Made by a program: the position numbers and the translations under genes. This document shows, in pieces, positions 46,180 to 57,754 of a stretch of 64,000 nt of DNA (position 1 is the first letter of the stretch; every line of letters starts with the position of its first letter). The notes beneath the pieces were generated by a model, which was given only the letters and a program-made list of their open reading frames with translations, was not told the origin of the DNA and did no database searches. Where the stretch lies: contig JAFEMH010006955.1 in assembly GCA_022495995.1 (NCBI GenBank), forward strand, positions 43,325 to 107,324, read 5' to 3'. Source of the DNA: Adenophora triphylla var. japonica (taxonomy: Eukaryota; Streptophyta; Magnoliopsida; Asterales; Campanulaceae).

Positions 46180-47469
46180 ATGCCTCAACCAAGGAGAAAT
46201 AATGAGAAAGACATCCCACACATTGATAACTGTGGATCTTTTGAGATCTATGCATCAAAAATAAAAACATACATTGATGCAAACAGTATATGGAACTGGT
46301 ATGTTCTAGAGAATGAAGTGTCCTACCCAACTCAAATTTGCATTGATGGAGGACCTAGTAAGATCAAATCCCCAGAAACATGGTCTGAATCTGAAAAGCA
46401 ATTAATCAGTGCAAACTTAAAAGTCAAAAACATTCTTCAAAAGAGTGTAAATGACTCACTAGCACAAGAAATTGCTAAGGAACCAAATGCCAGATCAGCA
46501 TGGACTCTCATTCAAACTAAGTTCACTAAACACACCAGTGTCAGGACACAAAATTTGTATAACTTGCTTAGGCAATTAGACAACTTCAAGTTCTATCCTG
46601 GAGAAAAAGTGAGTGCTGCTCAACCAAGGTTTGAAAACCTTGTTAGATCTATTGCTGACCATGGAAAAACCTTTGAACAACAAGATCTCAGCCTCAAGAT
46701 ATATTCTAATCTCCCACAAGAATATGAAAAGGTAGCATTACCTATTAGAGAAGGATCTGAATGGAGCACAATGACAGTTGAACAGTATTTTGGAAAGCTT
46801 GAAGCTTATGAACTGGAAGGTATGATAAAAATTCAACCAGTTCCTACCATTTCACAAACTTTAGCCTTAACTGCTCAAGAAACTGTCCACAAACCAATCA
46901 CTCACCAAGACATTGAGACCATTGTCAACAATGCCCTTCAAAAGATAAACATCAGCTCCAAACCTGTCAGCAAACAGATCTCTCAATAAGACATTCCAAG
47001 TCTCATATCCATGGCTGTCAGAAATGCAATGAAATTTCAAAAGAAATCTTTTGACAAAAAATACAACCCTTCCACATCTAATTCTCAACAAGACAGCTAC
47101 AAGAAGACAATTGATTGCTTCAACTGTGGAAAGCAAGGACATTACTCATCTGATTGTCCTGAACCAAGGAAACCTAGGGACAATCAGACAGCTAAGAAAT
47201 TGACTTACTCAAAAGAGATCATTCATAGTTCCTGGTGCAACTGCTTCAATTGTTCCAAAAATAAAAATGACAAAAACAAGGAGCAAGTTATGATAGCTGA
47301 TTCATCAAAATTCAGTGATGAAGAGTATGTGTCAAGTGATGATTCTGACAATGAAGGAGAAGAGGCCATGCTATGCCTTATAGTGAAGATGAGGAAGAAT
47401 CGAGACAATGAGGAAGAATCGAGACCACGTGGAAGAAATGGAAGCACTTGTTCTTTGCGGATGAACTGA
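46180..47469 (+). pseudogene. Gag of Copia-B (UBN2 core and zinc knuckle)
   Basis: 46180-46989 encodes the gag core in one open frame: 'SFEIYASKIKTYIDANSIWN', 'AKEPNARSAWTLIQTKFTKH', 'NFKFYPGEKVSAAQPRFENL', 'NLPQEYEKVALPIREG'. A TAA at 46987-46989 then interrupts. The frame continues at 47011-47469 with the CCHC knuckle 'CFNCGKQGHYSSDC' and a basic then acidic tail ('SDEEYVSSDDSDNEGEE'). The stop may be a lesion of this copy, since the Copia-A counterpart is too mutated to compare safely. The ATG at 46180 is 56 bp after the primer site, a normal leader. Confidence 0.88.
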
Positions 47470-48510
47470 AAGAGGTACATGATTTTAACTCTTTAAATAT
47501 TGATGGTTTCAAACAATTAGTTTGCACTCTTTTAATTCAAACCAAAAAACAAAAACTAGCTTTGCTTCACTGGTCAATGAGAACCTTTCCCAAACCTCAA
47601 CCATTGACACCCTCACAAAAACCAATTCGAGCTTGAGAAAGCACATGTCAAGGGCTAAGAGATCAATGCTTCATGCTTGAAAAACAAAACATGGATCGGC
47701 AAGTGAGGCATCCGGTACTCAAGAAAAGCGTCAAAGACTCATAATTCTTGAAAAAGAAAATGAGGCTCTTAAAAGAAAATAGATTCATGGAACATGTCAA
47801 GCAAAGCATTATCCCTTTTCACCTACACCCAAAGACGTCCCAGTGACAAAACAGGGATTGGTGCTGATGATCATACACAAAAGGTGTACACTCCTCCCAC
47901 TGGTGAAAAGGCCATTGAAAAAATGGTTCTAGAAAATCTAAGCTCTGGCAGCTATCAAGTTCAAACCTATCCTGTTCAAACCAAAGGAAAATCAAAGGAA
48001 ATCTTGATTGGTCCTAGTCAGTCAAAGGAAGGACCAAGTAAAATTCAAGGAAGCAAGTATATTTGGGTTCAAAAAGGGGCCAATATACAAGAAGAAGTCA
48101 AGCGGCAAAAATGTGCTAGTCAGTCAAGTCCTAACAGACAGCCAAGGCTTGACAGACAGCCAAGGCTGACAGACCAAGGCACGATTGGACATCCAAAACC
48201 TTCCAAACAACAAAGAACCCCAAGGCAACAAAGATTCTATAACAAACATAGATACACCAAACAACAAAAACCTCAATGGCAATACTCAAATGGAAGAAGT
48301 CATGCAAGTCAAAATGACTCTCCCAGATCATCCTATTCAAATAACTTTCAATTTCAACCCCAATATAACAACCCAAATCACTTCTTCAATCCATCCCAAT
48401 CCACTGTCCTTACACCTTACATGATGAGAATCATGTCATATTACCATACCCTAAACCAGTTCTTCAAAAAGGGATCAATGAACAAAGCTAGGGTTCCAAA
48501 GAAAAACTAA
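47470..48510 (+). pseudogene. C-terminal gag / pre-protease region of Copia-B
   Basis: 47470-47790 has broken frames with Lys/Glu-rich coiled-coil character. 47794-48510 is open for 238 residues, rich in Gln, Asn, Ser and Lys ('YIWVQKGANIQEEVKRQK', 'QQRFYNKHRYTKQQKPQWQY'). It ends 'MNKARVPKKN' and a TAA that Copia-A shares. This matches the low-complexity linker between zinc knuckle and protease in many copias. Confidence 0.75.
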
Positions 48511-48568
48511 TCCTTTGGACCCAAAAGAATAAAAAGGGGTACCATAAAATTTACTTTCTGTTTTGCAG
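48493..48568 (+). other. Candidate 76-base intron or recoding region between gag and protease
   Basis: Gag ends in TAA at 48508-48510, and the protease frame (+1) opens just before 48569. Removing 48493-48568 (aggGTTCCA...TTTTGCAG) would join '...MNKAR' in phase 0 to 'VPRKGLWYLYSG'. The acceptor (tttctgttttgcag) is good but the donor (GTTCCA) is weak. Copia-A keeps the same stop and same acceptor (9962-10040, minus). Ribosomal frameshifting is the alternative. Confidence 0.4.
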
Positions 48569-48880
48569 GTACCTAGGAAAGGACTCTGGTATTTATATAG
48601 TGGTTGTAGTAGACATATGACCTTCAATAAAGACTGGTTGCAACAATATACCCCTAAAAATGGTCCAAATGTAACCTTTGGTGACAATTCCCAAGCTAAG
48701 GTCAAAGGATCAGGAAATCTTATTACAAAAGACATCATTTTTACAAATGTGTCTTATGTAGAGGGTCTCAAACACAATTTGATTAGCATCAGTCAAATCT
48801 GTGATAAGGGATATCATGTTGTTTGCACAACATGTGTCTTATGTAGAGATTGTGGAATCCTCAAATGCTCACTGCCTTCT
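48563..48880 (+). pseudogene. Protease of Copia-B, deleted C-terminally
   Basis: Reads 'VPRKGLWYLYSGCSRHMTFN', where the catalytic Asp of DSG is replaced by Tyr (Copia-A has Asp), then 'VTFGDNSQAKVKGSGNL' and 'LKHNLISISQICD'. At about 48830 roughly 70 bases seen in Copia-A are missing and 17 bases identical to 48747-48763 fill the gap. Inactive. Confidence 0.85.
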
Positions 48881-50620
48881 TGTAAGTGCTCCAATTTGAG
48901 CTTGTTAGAATTTTCGTTAGAAAATTAATGAAAGTTATAACATTTCTAACAATTCCTAACAATCCTAACATTTCTAACAAAGTGAGGGTAAAATGGGCAT
49001 TGTTATTTAAGGTTAAACCTCAAAAAGAATCTCAAAAAGCAAAACAAAAGAAGAAAACCAAATATAGCAATGGCTGGAAACAAAAAACTGGCTGTTAATT
49101 TGAATTTTGAAAAGAAATATTCTTCTTGTCCAAAGCTGGAGCTGCATTTAATGAACAGTGCACGCCAAGCAGTCCCATCCGCGCGGACATCTTTGCAATT
49201 TCCAGAGGGCTATAAATTGAGCCCTCCAGTCACAAAAATAAGAAGGAACAACACATTTTGCACCGAACCTCTGGCGAAATATAGAGAGAAAACAGTGAGA
49301 ATTCACTTGAATTGTCACCATTTTCTCTCCAATCTTTCCCAACTCATACTCATCCACTCACTCTCATATTAAAGCCCTAAACACTCATACACTCAAGCCA
49401 AACACTCAAGAACACAAGAAAGATTGGTAAACCCTCCTCTTCCTAACCCTAAATCTCAACCATGCATGCATCTTCAAACTACAAAATGTAGTTCTTTCAT
49501 CTTCTTGCTCTAGATCTAAGAAGATCACCATGGAAGACCATCTCCATGGATGATCTTCTACAAAGATCAACATTATTTTTCAAGTTTTCTTACTTTCTTA
49601 CAAAGAAAACCCATTTTCAAAACCCTAAAAACCATTTTCAAGCATAAAATCTCATTTTCAAAGGATAAAAATCCCCTTCCCAAGCAAATGAAATGCTTAG
49701 TCCTAATGTACCCCAAGGATGGTTTGGTATAGTTGATTCACCACTAAAATGTCTAGTGATCACTAACCAAAACCTAGGGAAATGGGGACAAGCATGGATG
49801 CAAAACCCCCCTTAAAATCATATTTTCTTTCTTGAGAAGTTGCTGTCCAGTAGCAATTTTCTCAGACCTCAGTCCATGGTCTTAATTTTTGGACACAGAT
49901 GAACTTTGAATTTGGTGTTGACTACAAAATACTTTTTGTAGCCAACATCCAGAGCTTTCCAGACATATTTTTACTTTATTTTTTGGGTGAGCAAAACTCC
50001 TCTTTTCAAATTTTCTTTCAGAGGCTAGTTCATCAGCTTCTGGGAATCCAGATCTCATATCTGAGGTTTCCAGAAGGTTTTGACCCCTCAAATCTTCTCC
50101 AAAATGGGAAATTCCTTCGTACAAACTTTATTTAAGGTGTCTAGAACAACTTTCATTCTCTGAGTTTATCCAGATTATGAAGTTTTAAGACCCTTGAATC
50201 CATTTTAAAATCAAAGGTCCACTGCCTTTTTCATTCTGGCAGAAATGGCTCTCAACTTCAAAAGGTCTTTTGAGTACCAAATCTCAATCCAAAAATCTTC
50301 CAAAAAATCATGGGATCAGTTTAAAGTCTTAAAAAGATATCCCAATTTTTACTTTTCTGAGTTTCAACTTATTTTGGCCAAAACACACACACACACACAC
50401 ACACAAATGATTTTCAGCTTGGAAGACTCGTTTTACGAGGCGCGTCGGGTGCACACTAACGTCCTTCCCGACGCGTAACATGACCTCCGAACCTAAATCT
50501 CTGATCTCGGGCTTTTTTCAAAGTTTTGGCCCTCAAAATTAAAATGGCGTGGCGACTCCGTTCTCGTTGATTTTCTTTTAAACAAAAAATGGGAAAATTT
50601 TCGGATACACATTCATCACA
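48881..50620 (+). repeat. 5' LTR of the Ogre/Tat-like element
   Basis: Starts TGTAAGTGCT exactly where Copia-B breaks off and ends ...ATTCATCACA two bases before the PBS. About 1.74 kb. It holds 'aacaattcctaacaatcc' repeats at 48950-48980, a TATA box at 49211, and (AC)n at about 50383-50404. Both LTR limits are inferred without the 3' copy. Confidence 0.75.
49211..49217 (+). promoter_or_regulatory. TATA box of the Ogre/Tat-like LTR
   Basis: TATAAAT inside the short palindrome 'gagggctataaattgagccctc'. Downstream is a leader-like, C-rich stretch. Confidence 0.55.
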
Positions 50621-50621
50621 G

Positions 50622-50640
50622 TGGCGACTCCGCTGGGGAC
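50622..50640 (+). other. Primer-binding site, tRNA-Arg type
   Basis: TGGCGACTCCGCTGGGGAC follows the LTR. This word is the hallmark PBS of Ogre and related Tat elements. A partial copy (tggcgtggcgactccgttctcg) sits inside the LTR at about 50543. Confidence 0.8.
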
Positions 50641-52089
50641 ACTAAGCTTTTTTTTTTTTTAAAAAAAATGGTATTTGGTATATTGGTGGAAACCACTAAA
50701 TTTCCCATTATCGCCTCCTAACACGAGTCGGAGATAAATTGTGGTCTAACAATCCCACGTACCGGTATCACCGTTTTCAAAAAAAAAGCTTTTGAGGGTC
50801 AAGCTTCCGTCCCGGCTTTGAAAATCATTTTTGTGTGTGTGTTGATTTTTGCACAGTTTTCATGTTGTTTTGGCCGCCTCGGAGAAAGTCAAAATTTTGA
50901 CTGTCGGAATAATGTCCCTAACTGTCGGAAGTTTCGTGCTTATGTGCTCATTAAAAATTTCAAAAAAAAATTTAAAAAAAAAAGATTTCAAAAAAAAAAA
51001 GAAGAAGAAGAAAATTTCCAAAAAAAAAATCATGCATCATATTTTTAAGACTCATAAAAAAATCTCTATTTTACTCAGAAAAAGAATATAGACTGCTTGC
51101 ACACTACGCGCACGTGACCGTACACTGCACACTACGTCCTTAACCCGGGGAAATCCTTGTCGCGGTCCGTTTGGTCTTATTACGCCTCTCGGATGAGCAC
51201 AGGACTACCCAAACATCCCATGGAGCCTCGTGTCGACCATGCACTTGTCCGTGACACACTTTGTCCGAGACCCGGTTGGTTTTTAGTAGTGCGTGTGTCA
51301 TGCCACTGTCCGTGTATAGACCTTTCCTTTCAAGCCTTTGTCGGCATACCGACTCAATATCTTTCGGGGACCCTTATCGGTCGAAGTTACGCCGGTTTTC
51401 CGCCGCGGACTTTGACCAAGATATTGACCGGCGCCTTGACTTCGGCTCGGCGGCACAAATTATACACTGACTCCCAGCATTGACACTGAGTCATCAAGGA
51501 TTAATGAATATTCCATGCCTAATTACGGCTTAACTGACGACAAGTCAAGATCAATCGTGGACATTTATCAGTCCAAATCCTGCCGACTTTTCGTCGAGCC
51601 CTCGGACATGATCTTGACTTTTGACGTCAGCTTTGTCCGTAATTTACATCGAATGCTCGTTAAGACTCGATTACCCGCCAGACTTTTAGGATCGTTTTTC
51701 TTTCGGTCGGTGGGACCCGCTTGCCCTATAGGACCCTCGCCCGGGGCTGTCCACCCTGGGAGGTCGAAATACAGGTGGAATACGAGGGGCTTATAGACGT
51801 AGTGATGGGGCCCACTGATCCAGGATCCAGAGTAGTTTGCGAAAAAGAAGAGTAATCTTTTCCAACCGATTAGGTTAATAAAGCATGTTTTAAGTAAACA
51901 TGAACAAATAACTGCATGTTGCATGAGCCAAAAGCCCAAACACCTACCCTCCTTCCATTCCCTGACATTTGAACCTTCGTATCCTTTCCCCCGCAGCTCC
52001 GCACAAAGCTTGGTTTCGGGCACCGGGTCACCGTTTGATCAATTGGGAAGAGTCAAGCGCATCGTCAGCTTCACCGTTTGTTCCGACTC
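50641..52089 (+). other. Leader region between PBS and gag
   Basis: Long homopolymer A/T runs (50649-50670, 50965-51030) then a more GC-rich stretch (51100-51800). Ogre elements often carry an extra ORF1 here, but none of the ORFs (longest 151 aa, minus) has a recognisable domain. Lys-rich ORFs at 50818-51091 arise from poly-A. Confidence 0.4.
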
Positions 52090-52920
52090 CGGGTTTCAGA
52101 ATGTCTGCATCAGCCGGTAATGATGGGGATAACGTTGCTCCGTCCTCCAAAATCCCTCGAGCGGACGTGTGGATCCAGTTGGTAGAACAGATGAGACTTC
52201 GACATGAGGCTCAAATTGATGACCTACTGGGGGTAGTCGCAAGTCATGGTTTGACTATCAGTCTCAATTCCGATGGCACTTTTACCGCAAAGAAGGAAGG
52301 TTCTCCTCCTCTTCTTAATAGTCCCGGATACATCAAGATGCTACCCCAAGATTCCTATGTTTCCACCGCCGGGACTCCTGCCCGCCGACTTACAGGCAAC
52401 CTGGCCCCCAAACAGCGGTCGGGGACGAAAGAGTTCGGTATCTTGTCGGTTGTCCCCTCTCAAAGTGATGATCCCACAAATATCGGCTGAGTGATGAAAA
52501 TCGGGAGACAGTTGAAGAAATATGGTCGGCCATCAAAGCCACGGAAGAACGCCGAATGCATAAACGAGCTGGATGGAAGAGGCCACACGCCACTTCGGGA
52601 CCTTAACAATATCCCAACCGGCAGGGCTACCACGAAGGACAAACATGTGCCCGTTCCCCAGGACCTCAATATCTCTCATTATCCGGCGGAGTCCAATAAC
52701 TCGCTACCAGATGAGCCCGGCGGCGAGATCCCCAGGACCGGTTCCACTCAAAGTCATTCCCGGCCGCTCAACACGAGGTCCCAAATCCGCCACCGGCCGT
52801 AGAACACATTTGGTGGGATATTTGTGGCTTGTCCCGATTGCCTTGAAAGGGACTATCGGGTGGATACACGAGGACCGTCCTCCTAAGAAAAAGAAAATTT
52901 CCTCCCAGAAAAATTGAAGG
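52090..52920 (+). pseudogene. Gag remnant of the Ogre/Tat-like element
   Basis: 52101-52490 reads 'MSASAGNDGDNVAPSSKIPR', 'WIQLVEQMRLRHEAQIDDLL', then Ser/Pro-rich sequence. A frameshift near 52490 leads into 'ENRETVEEIWSAIKATEERR' and 'MHKRAGWKRPHA', the region that normally precedes the gag core. The core itself (W..F motif block) and a zinc knuckle are not seen before the protease. A deletion is likely around 52800-52920. Confidence 0.55.
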
Positions 52921-53046
52921 AGAGATTCGAGGCCGGTGATAACAGTGTGGGAACGCTCGGGGAGCCATCTGGGGGATTTGATTATTATGTACTCTACTCC
53001 AGTCAGTCTTCCCCAAAGCAAAAAGGGGTAAAAGAGCAGAAAAGCC

Positions 53047-53778
53047 TTGCCAACGACGGAATTGAGACCTTCGGATACCGAGAAGACCACAGAGATCAGT
53101 CCAACCCCTCGGGGTCGGCCCAAGGTTCGGTTGTCCGGCTCCCGAGTATACACCGATGAAGAAAAACCGACGCCAGTCTGGCGCTCCCACTCAATCAACA
53201 TGTTGACTGGAGATGGCAACCGCCACAAAAGGCATCAGTATAACCCAGGGGCTTCGGCAAAGGCTCTACCTCGCAAGAAAAAAGCACGAAGTGACTGGCT
53301 TGATGACTCTCTATCCCGAGACAAGGACCAAATCTATGATCCTCACCTATATGGGAGTATGATCACCTTCTGCGATGAAGATTTGCCAAGAGATGTCTCC
53401 CAACACAATGAAGCTTTGTACATCACTATTCGGCTCAACACCATATCACTCCCTGGGGTATTAGTGGACAATGGATCATCGGTAAACGTCCTTCCCCTCA
53501 GCATGATGAGGGCCCTCCGCATAAATGAAAGGCGCGTGATCCCATCTACCCGGACTGTCAAGGCCTACGACGGTTCGTCTCGTCCCATTCTGGGGACAGT
53601 GACTCTGGAACTCTGGTACGAAACCCAAATGGTGCCCGCAAAGTTCCATGTAATGGATATCCCCTCCGAGTTCACAGCCCTACTAGGGCGCCCTTGGTTG
53701 CATCACATGAAAGCCATAGCCTCCACTCTCCACCAATGCGTCAAATTCATCAACCGGCAGGAGACCTTGAAGTTATAA
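53047..53778 (+). pseudogene. Aspartic protease of the Ogre/Tat-like element
   Basis: A 243-residue open frame. The N-terminal linker has 'HSINMLTGDGNRHKRHQYNP'. The retropepsin domain has 'ALYITIRLNTISLPGVLVDN' followed by GSSVNVLPLS, i.e. the D-x-G-S-S active site of Tat proteases. Next come 'RPILGTVTLELWYETQMVPA', 'FHVMDIPSEFTALLGRPWLH' and 'MKAIASTLHQCVKF', all standard. It should continue into RT but stops at 53776-53778. Confidence 0.88.
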
Positions 53779-54870
53779 GGGGTGACGGTTTCCTCATAGG
53801 GAATGAAATTTGCCGAAACAATAGGCCAAGAACGCCCACAGTCAAACACCGGGCTACATCCTTCAAGAGGCGAGTCTCGCCGCATCCTTTGGAATCCGGC
53901 GATGCCAACTATGTCGACACACTCAAGCGAGCGGACTCAGAAGAAGTTCGATTCATCAAATTTAATTGCTATTTCAAACACTTGGAGGCGTACTGGCAGG
54001 AAACGCCGAACACCGCCATGATACAGCACACAAGTCCCGGTCCTCAATCACAGATTTGTCGCATTCCGCAAACCCATTCTTTGGCCTCGCCGAGCGAGGA
54101 GATTTTCATGATAAAAGTCAGCAAACACCGACGTGACTCGGCTCGAATCTATGAACGTCGTGTGGGACGTCCTCCTTGCTGAACTACCTGCCGAGCCTTT
54201 CCGCTCGAGTATGGGACATGAGATTTTTCTAGCAGCTCACCGAGACGCAATACGTCCTTACATCTGGATTGAGCGGTCAGATTGTGACGAAACGGAAATC
54301 CCCAGGATTGAGGAAGATCCCTACATCCACATGCTCGGCTTTCAGACGCCAAACACAATTGATTCTCGGGTTCAGACAAAGAGATGATAGCAACGGCGAA
54401 GAGGGAGCACAGAGACCATGCCTTTCCCGGGTTGTGAAGCCACCGACAGCGATGCCGCTAAAGAATTGGGAAACTCTCTCAGGCCCGTCCGCGACCAAGG
54501 AGGAAATGATCACCAAGCTTGGATTGGTCCCCCGTCCTTTCGTGTCAACCTTTGTAAAGTCCTCCGAGTCTCTCATTGTTAAGATCGAGTCTCTAGGGTC
54601 GTCCGATGGCCTTACGCCTGAAGACTACGAGTCTGTAGCGAACGCTGTATCCCCTTTTGTTTTCAATGAAATGACGAACCTTTCTGAGTATCCCTTGATT
54701 GCCACTTTAACTAATGATGAATTAATTAATAAAAAAAATTTAATAATAATTCATTAGATAAAGAAGCGTATTACATTAAACAAAAAAAAAAATCAAACAA
54801 CAAAAAAAAAATCTTTAAGCAAAGTTGTCCGGAAAAAGGAAAATCGAGCCCAAGCCGCCGAAGAGATTTT
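53779..54870 (+). other. Protease-integrase interval without RT
   Basis: 53780-54030 still resembles the linker after a Tat protease ('GNEICRNNRPRTPTVKHRAT', 'SEEVRFIKFNCYFKHLEAYW'). From about 54040 to 54700 plus ORFs (54133-54387, 54269-54757) have no RT motif: there is no 'FTDLN', no YxDD box and no RNase H block in any frame that I can find. 54700-54800 is AT-rich. Confidence 0.55.
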
Positions 54871-54959
54871 GACGAGTGTGAATTTGGGAACCGCTAAGAG
54901 CCTAAAAGACGCAGAGTGGCGATTTCTTCGAAGGAATCGAAAAGGATGCTCTGCAAAGT

Positions 54960-55690
54960 CCTACAAAATCCTCAATTCAAGGAAAGTTGCCCTCTTCATC
55001 AAAGAAAACATCATGTGCAGATACGGGTTGCCCGCCGAAATCATCTCAGATAATGGATCCCACTTCGAAGGGGAATGTGAAAAACTGCTGGCGGAATTCC
55101 GAATAACCCGTCACAAGTCATCTCCCTACAGGCCCCAAACCAACGGAGCCGTCGAGGCAAAGAAACAAGACTCGGAAAATATCATCCGGAAAATGGCCGT
55201 CCAAGGCGTAGATTGGCCCGAGAAGTTACACTGCACTCGGGCTGCGTAACACGGGCCGAACGGCAACCGGGGAAACACCGTTGCTCCTCACATACGGAAT
55301 GGAAGCCGTACTCCCAATCGAGCCGGAAATACCCTCGCTCCGTATACCGCCGGAAAGCCGATCAACGAGGTCGAATGGCTCCGCAGTCGCCATGACGAAT
55401 TGGCCCTACTAGACGAACGCCGATCAAGGCCATGGAACACATCCGGGCCTACCAAGGAAGAATGGCTAGAGCCTTCGACAAGAAAGTAAAGCATCGGGAA
55501 ATCCGAGAAGGGGATCTCGTTTTAAAAGAAAAGCCCCTACCCGTATCAACCCTCGGCAAATGGGAGCCCGTATGGGTCGGGCCATATGTCGTCCGTAAGA
55601 TCTTCTCCTGAGGAGCCATGCAACTTGCACCTCGACGGAATCCCTTTGTACACCCAAGAATGGTGACAAGCCGCGTATACTACGCGTAAA
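54960..55690 (+). pseudogene. Integrase C-terminal half of the Ogre/Tat-like element
   Basis: The core's second half reads 'NIMCRYGLPAEIISDNGSHF' (second catalytic Asp), 'KSSPYRPQTNGAVEA' (third catalytic Glu) and 'RKMAVQGVDWPEKL'. After a stop at 55247 other frames give 'MEAVLPIE'-type, 'NEVEWLRSRHDELALLDERR', 'KVKHREIREGDLVLKEKPLP' and 'GKWEPVWVGPYVVRKIFS', the usual Tat C-terminus. The first catalytic Asp and zinc finger are missing, consistent with one deletion that removed RT, RNase H and the integrase N-terminus. Confidence 0.85.
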
Positions 55691-56121
55691 ACAAAAAAAA
55701 AGAAGAAAGAAGGAAGAGTGCTAAAAGAGTAATACCCAACTAGGTTGAAAAACCGAGAAGGGCGGCCTAGGTAAAAACAGGTGGCACCAAAAAAAAAAAA
55801 AAAAAAAACAAAAAAAAAAACAACAAAAAAACAAAAAAAAAAAAAAAAAAAACAAAAAAAAGAGTTCACCGTGATTGAACTACGAAGACCCGAGCTCCTC
55901 AAAATGAGGGGAACGTAGGCAAATTGAAACGGTTCGGTCTAAAGCACAAATAAAAGCCATACTTTGGCATCAATACAATTGATCGTACCATGAAAGCGTC
56001 TCCGAAAACTCTAAAGCAATTCAAATATTCATTACAAATTAAAAGCTCTTTGATGAGTCTAAGCCCGATTCATTCCTACAACCGGTAACCCGCTAAAAGA
56101 AAACTAAGATACATAATCAAA
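55691..56121. other. Convergent intergenic spacer with poly-A
   Basis: Long A runs (55789-55860) after integrase, then unassigned sequence. Integrase (plus) and the DUF7745-like gene (minus) end tail to tail here. Confidence 0.5.
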
Positions 56122-57754
56122 TTAATGTGTCTCGCCATGACAAGAAAGGGATACTCTAAACCTAGAGTCACTCCAAGCCACTCCTTGGCCTCTCCCCTCT
56201 TCTTCCCCCATCTCCCGAGTCTTTTTCTTCCGAATCGGAAAAATATCAAGTGTTTCTTCTACCAAGCTCCGGTATAGGACAGGTCTATCAAACCAGCCTC
56301 CTGCCAGGGCCTTAGTAGCCCTAGCGTCATCTCTCATCTCCTCTCGTAACCTAGCCGGTAGCATGTGAGCCCTCCTCTCCCGTCTCTTGACGTAAGCCTC
56401 ATAGTCGGTCACAAGCTGTTCCGCTCTCCCCGTCACAAGGTTGGCCCTCGTCTTCCTCGGCCCTCTCCTCCTCTCAAAACACGCCCGGTCCTCCGCACCC
56501 ACAATGGCCTCTACGCCTGTCCGAAAATAGCCACCTCGAGTCTCTCCTGCATGCCTCTCATACCAATCCAGTACCAAGTGGTCAGAACACCGGTCTCTGA
56601 CGCCCGAGAATGACCCGAGGAGGAAAGGCATCATACCTCCATGCTCGGGAAAGAAATGGAAACACCGAGGGATCATCCATAGAAACAGGAGCCACCACCC
56701 CGGTGGCTATATCATCAAAACCCTCCAAAGGAACTCCGCTCCAAGCTAAACTGCCTCTCAGACTAAAGCCGGAATATAGAAGCTAGACCGAGAAAGCCCC
56801 TAAGCATGACCACGGAGACCCATCCCCGAATCACTCGCGAGTCTCCACCCGCCAACAAGGCACCGACCATCCGATATCTTCAGCCCGGCGACCCGCCATC
56901 CAACGCTCCCACGAGCCCCGATCATCAAAATCCACCGCAACCCCTCTCCCGGCAAAAGTCCAAGGCTCGATCATATCGTAGGTTTCCCGAAGAACCCCCA
57001 AACGCTCCATCGCCCATGTGGTCAAGAGGAACGGGCCGCCCGTGCATATACCGTCCGGTGGCCAGCCTATCAAGAGCATGAAGAGTCTCCCCGTAATCAA
57101 AGGAACGACATCTCTCGCCTGTGCGACAGCCAACGACGACATCCAAAGAAAGACCGTGACAAATCCCAAAGGAATAGACCATGAACAGGTGCCAAACATA
57201 CAAAGTGCAAAGGCATCCCAATAGGCATCATCCACCAAGCCTAGGCCCCTAAACCTGTCTGGGAAGGCCGGAAATATCAAAATGATCGTGACCGCGGACC
57301 ATACCTTGCGCTTCCTCCGGGGAAAGATGAAGGAGGACGCACAATCCGTCAACAAAAGAAGCCCTCCGGCAAAGGGAACCGCTATCTCTTCCACCTCCGG
57401 ACCTCCAAGCAAGGCCCGAAATTCTTCGACACGGAATAATCTCGTTGAAGGAAAGGCAAAAGACATGCCTTCTAGTATCCCAAAATGATGAAGAAGCTCT
57501 CAAAAGCTCATAATCCGAATCAATTCCTTGAGAGACCATAAGCACTTCACCTTGTATCTTTCTTCAAAGAAGAACCTCCTCTCATGCATGATTTCCTGAC
57601 CAATCCTTGAACTTGTTGAAGAATGACATTTGGGACTCTTGGGACAATTTTGATGGAGCTTTTCTAAAGTTTTCCATGAATTTCTCTCTTTCTCCCCGAA
57701 ATGGTCAGCTGGGACCGGAGGTTCAAGAGGATATTTGAATTTGAAATAAAGCAA
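56122..57754 (-). pseudogene. Antisense gene B: DUF7745-like protein, frameshifted
   Basis: Minus-strand pieces 57754-57500, 57466-56831 and 56676-56122 follow each other. The first has 'ERRFFFEERYKVKCLWSLKE', the second 'GMSFAFPSTRLFRVEEFRAL' then 'DAFALCMFGTC', 'IPLGFVTVFLW', 'RDVVPLI'. A frame switch to 57221-56925 recovers 'GETLHALDRLATGRYMHG', and the first frame resumes with 'GGPFLLTTWAMERLGVL'. The last piece is Arg/Glu-rich ('LVTDYEAYVKRRERRAHMLP'). This layout (yG, F..PT.EEF, then a FG...GfV block, a VP...tl.aLd block and a LL..W block) resembles plant DUF7745 domains that occur in transposon-associated genes. At least three one-base shifts prevent translation as read. Function unknown. 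Confidence 0.55.

Noticed and set aside
50818..51091. Lys-rich ORFs near the Ogre-like leader
   Set aside because: Arise from long A runs; no conserved motif.
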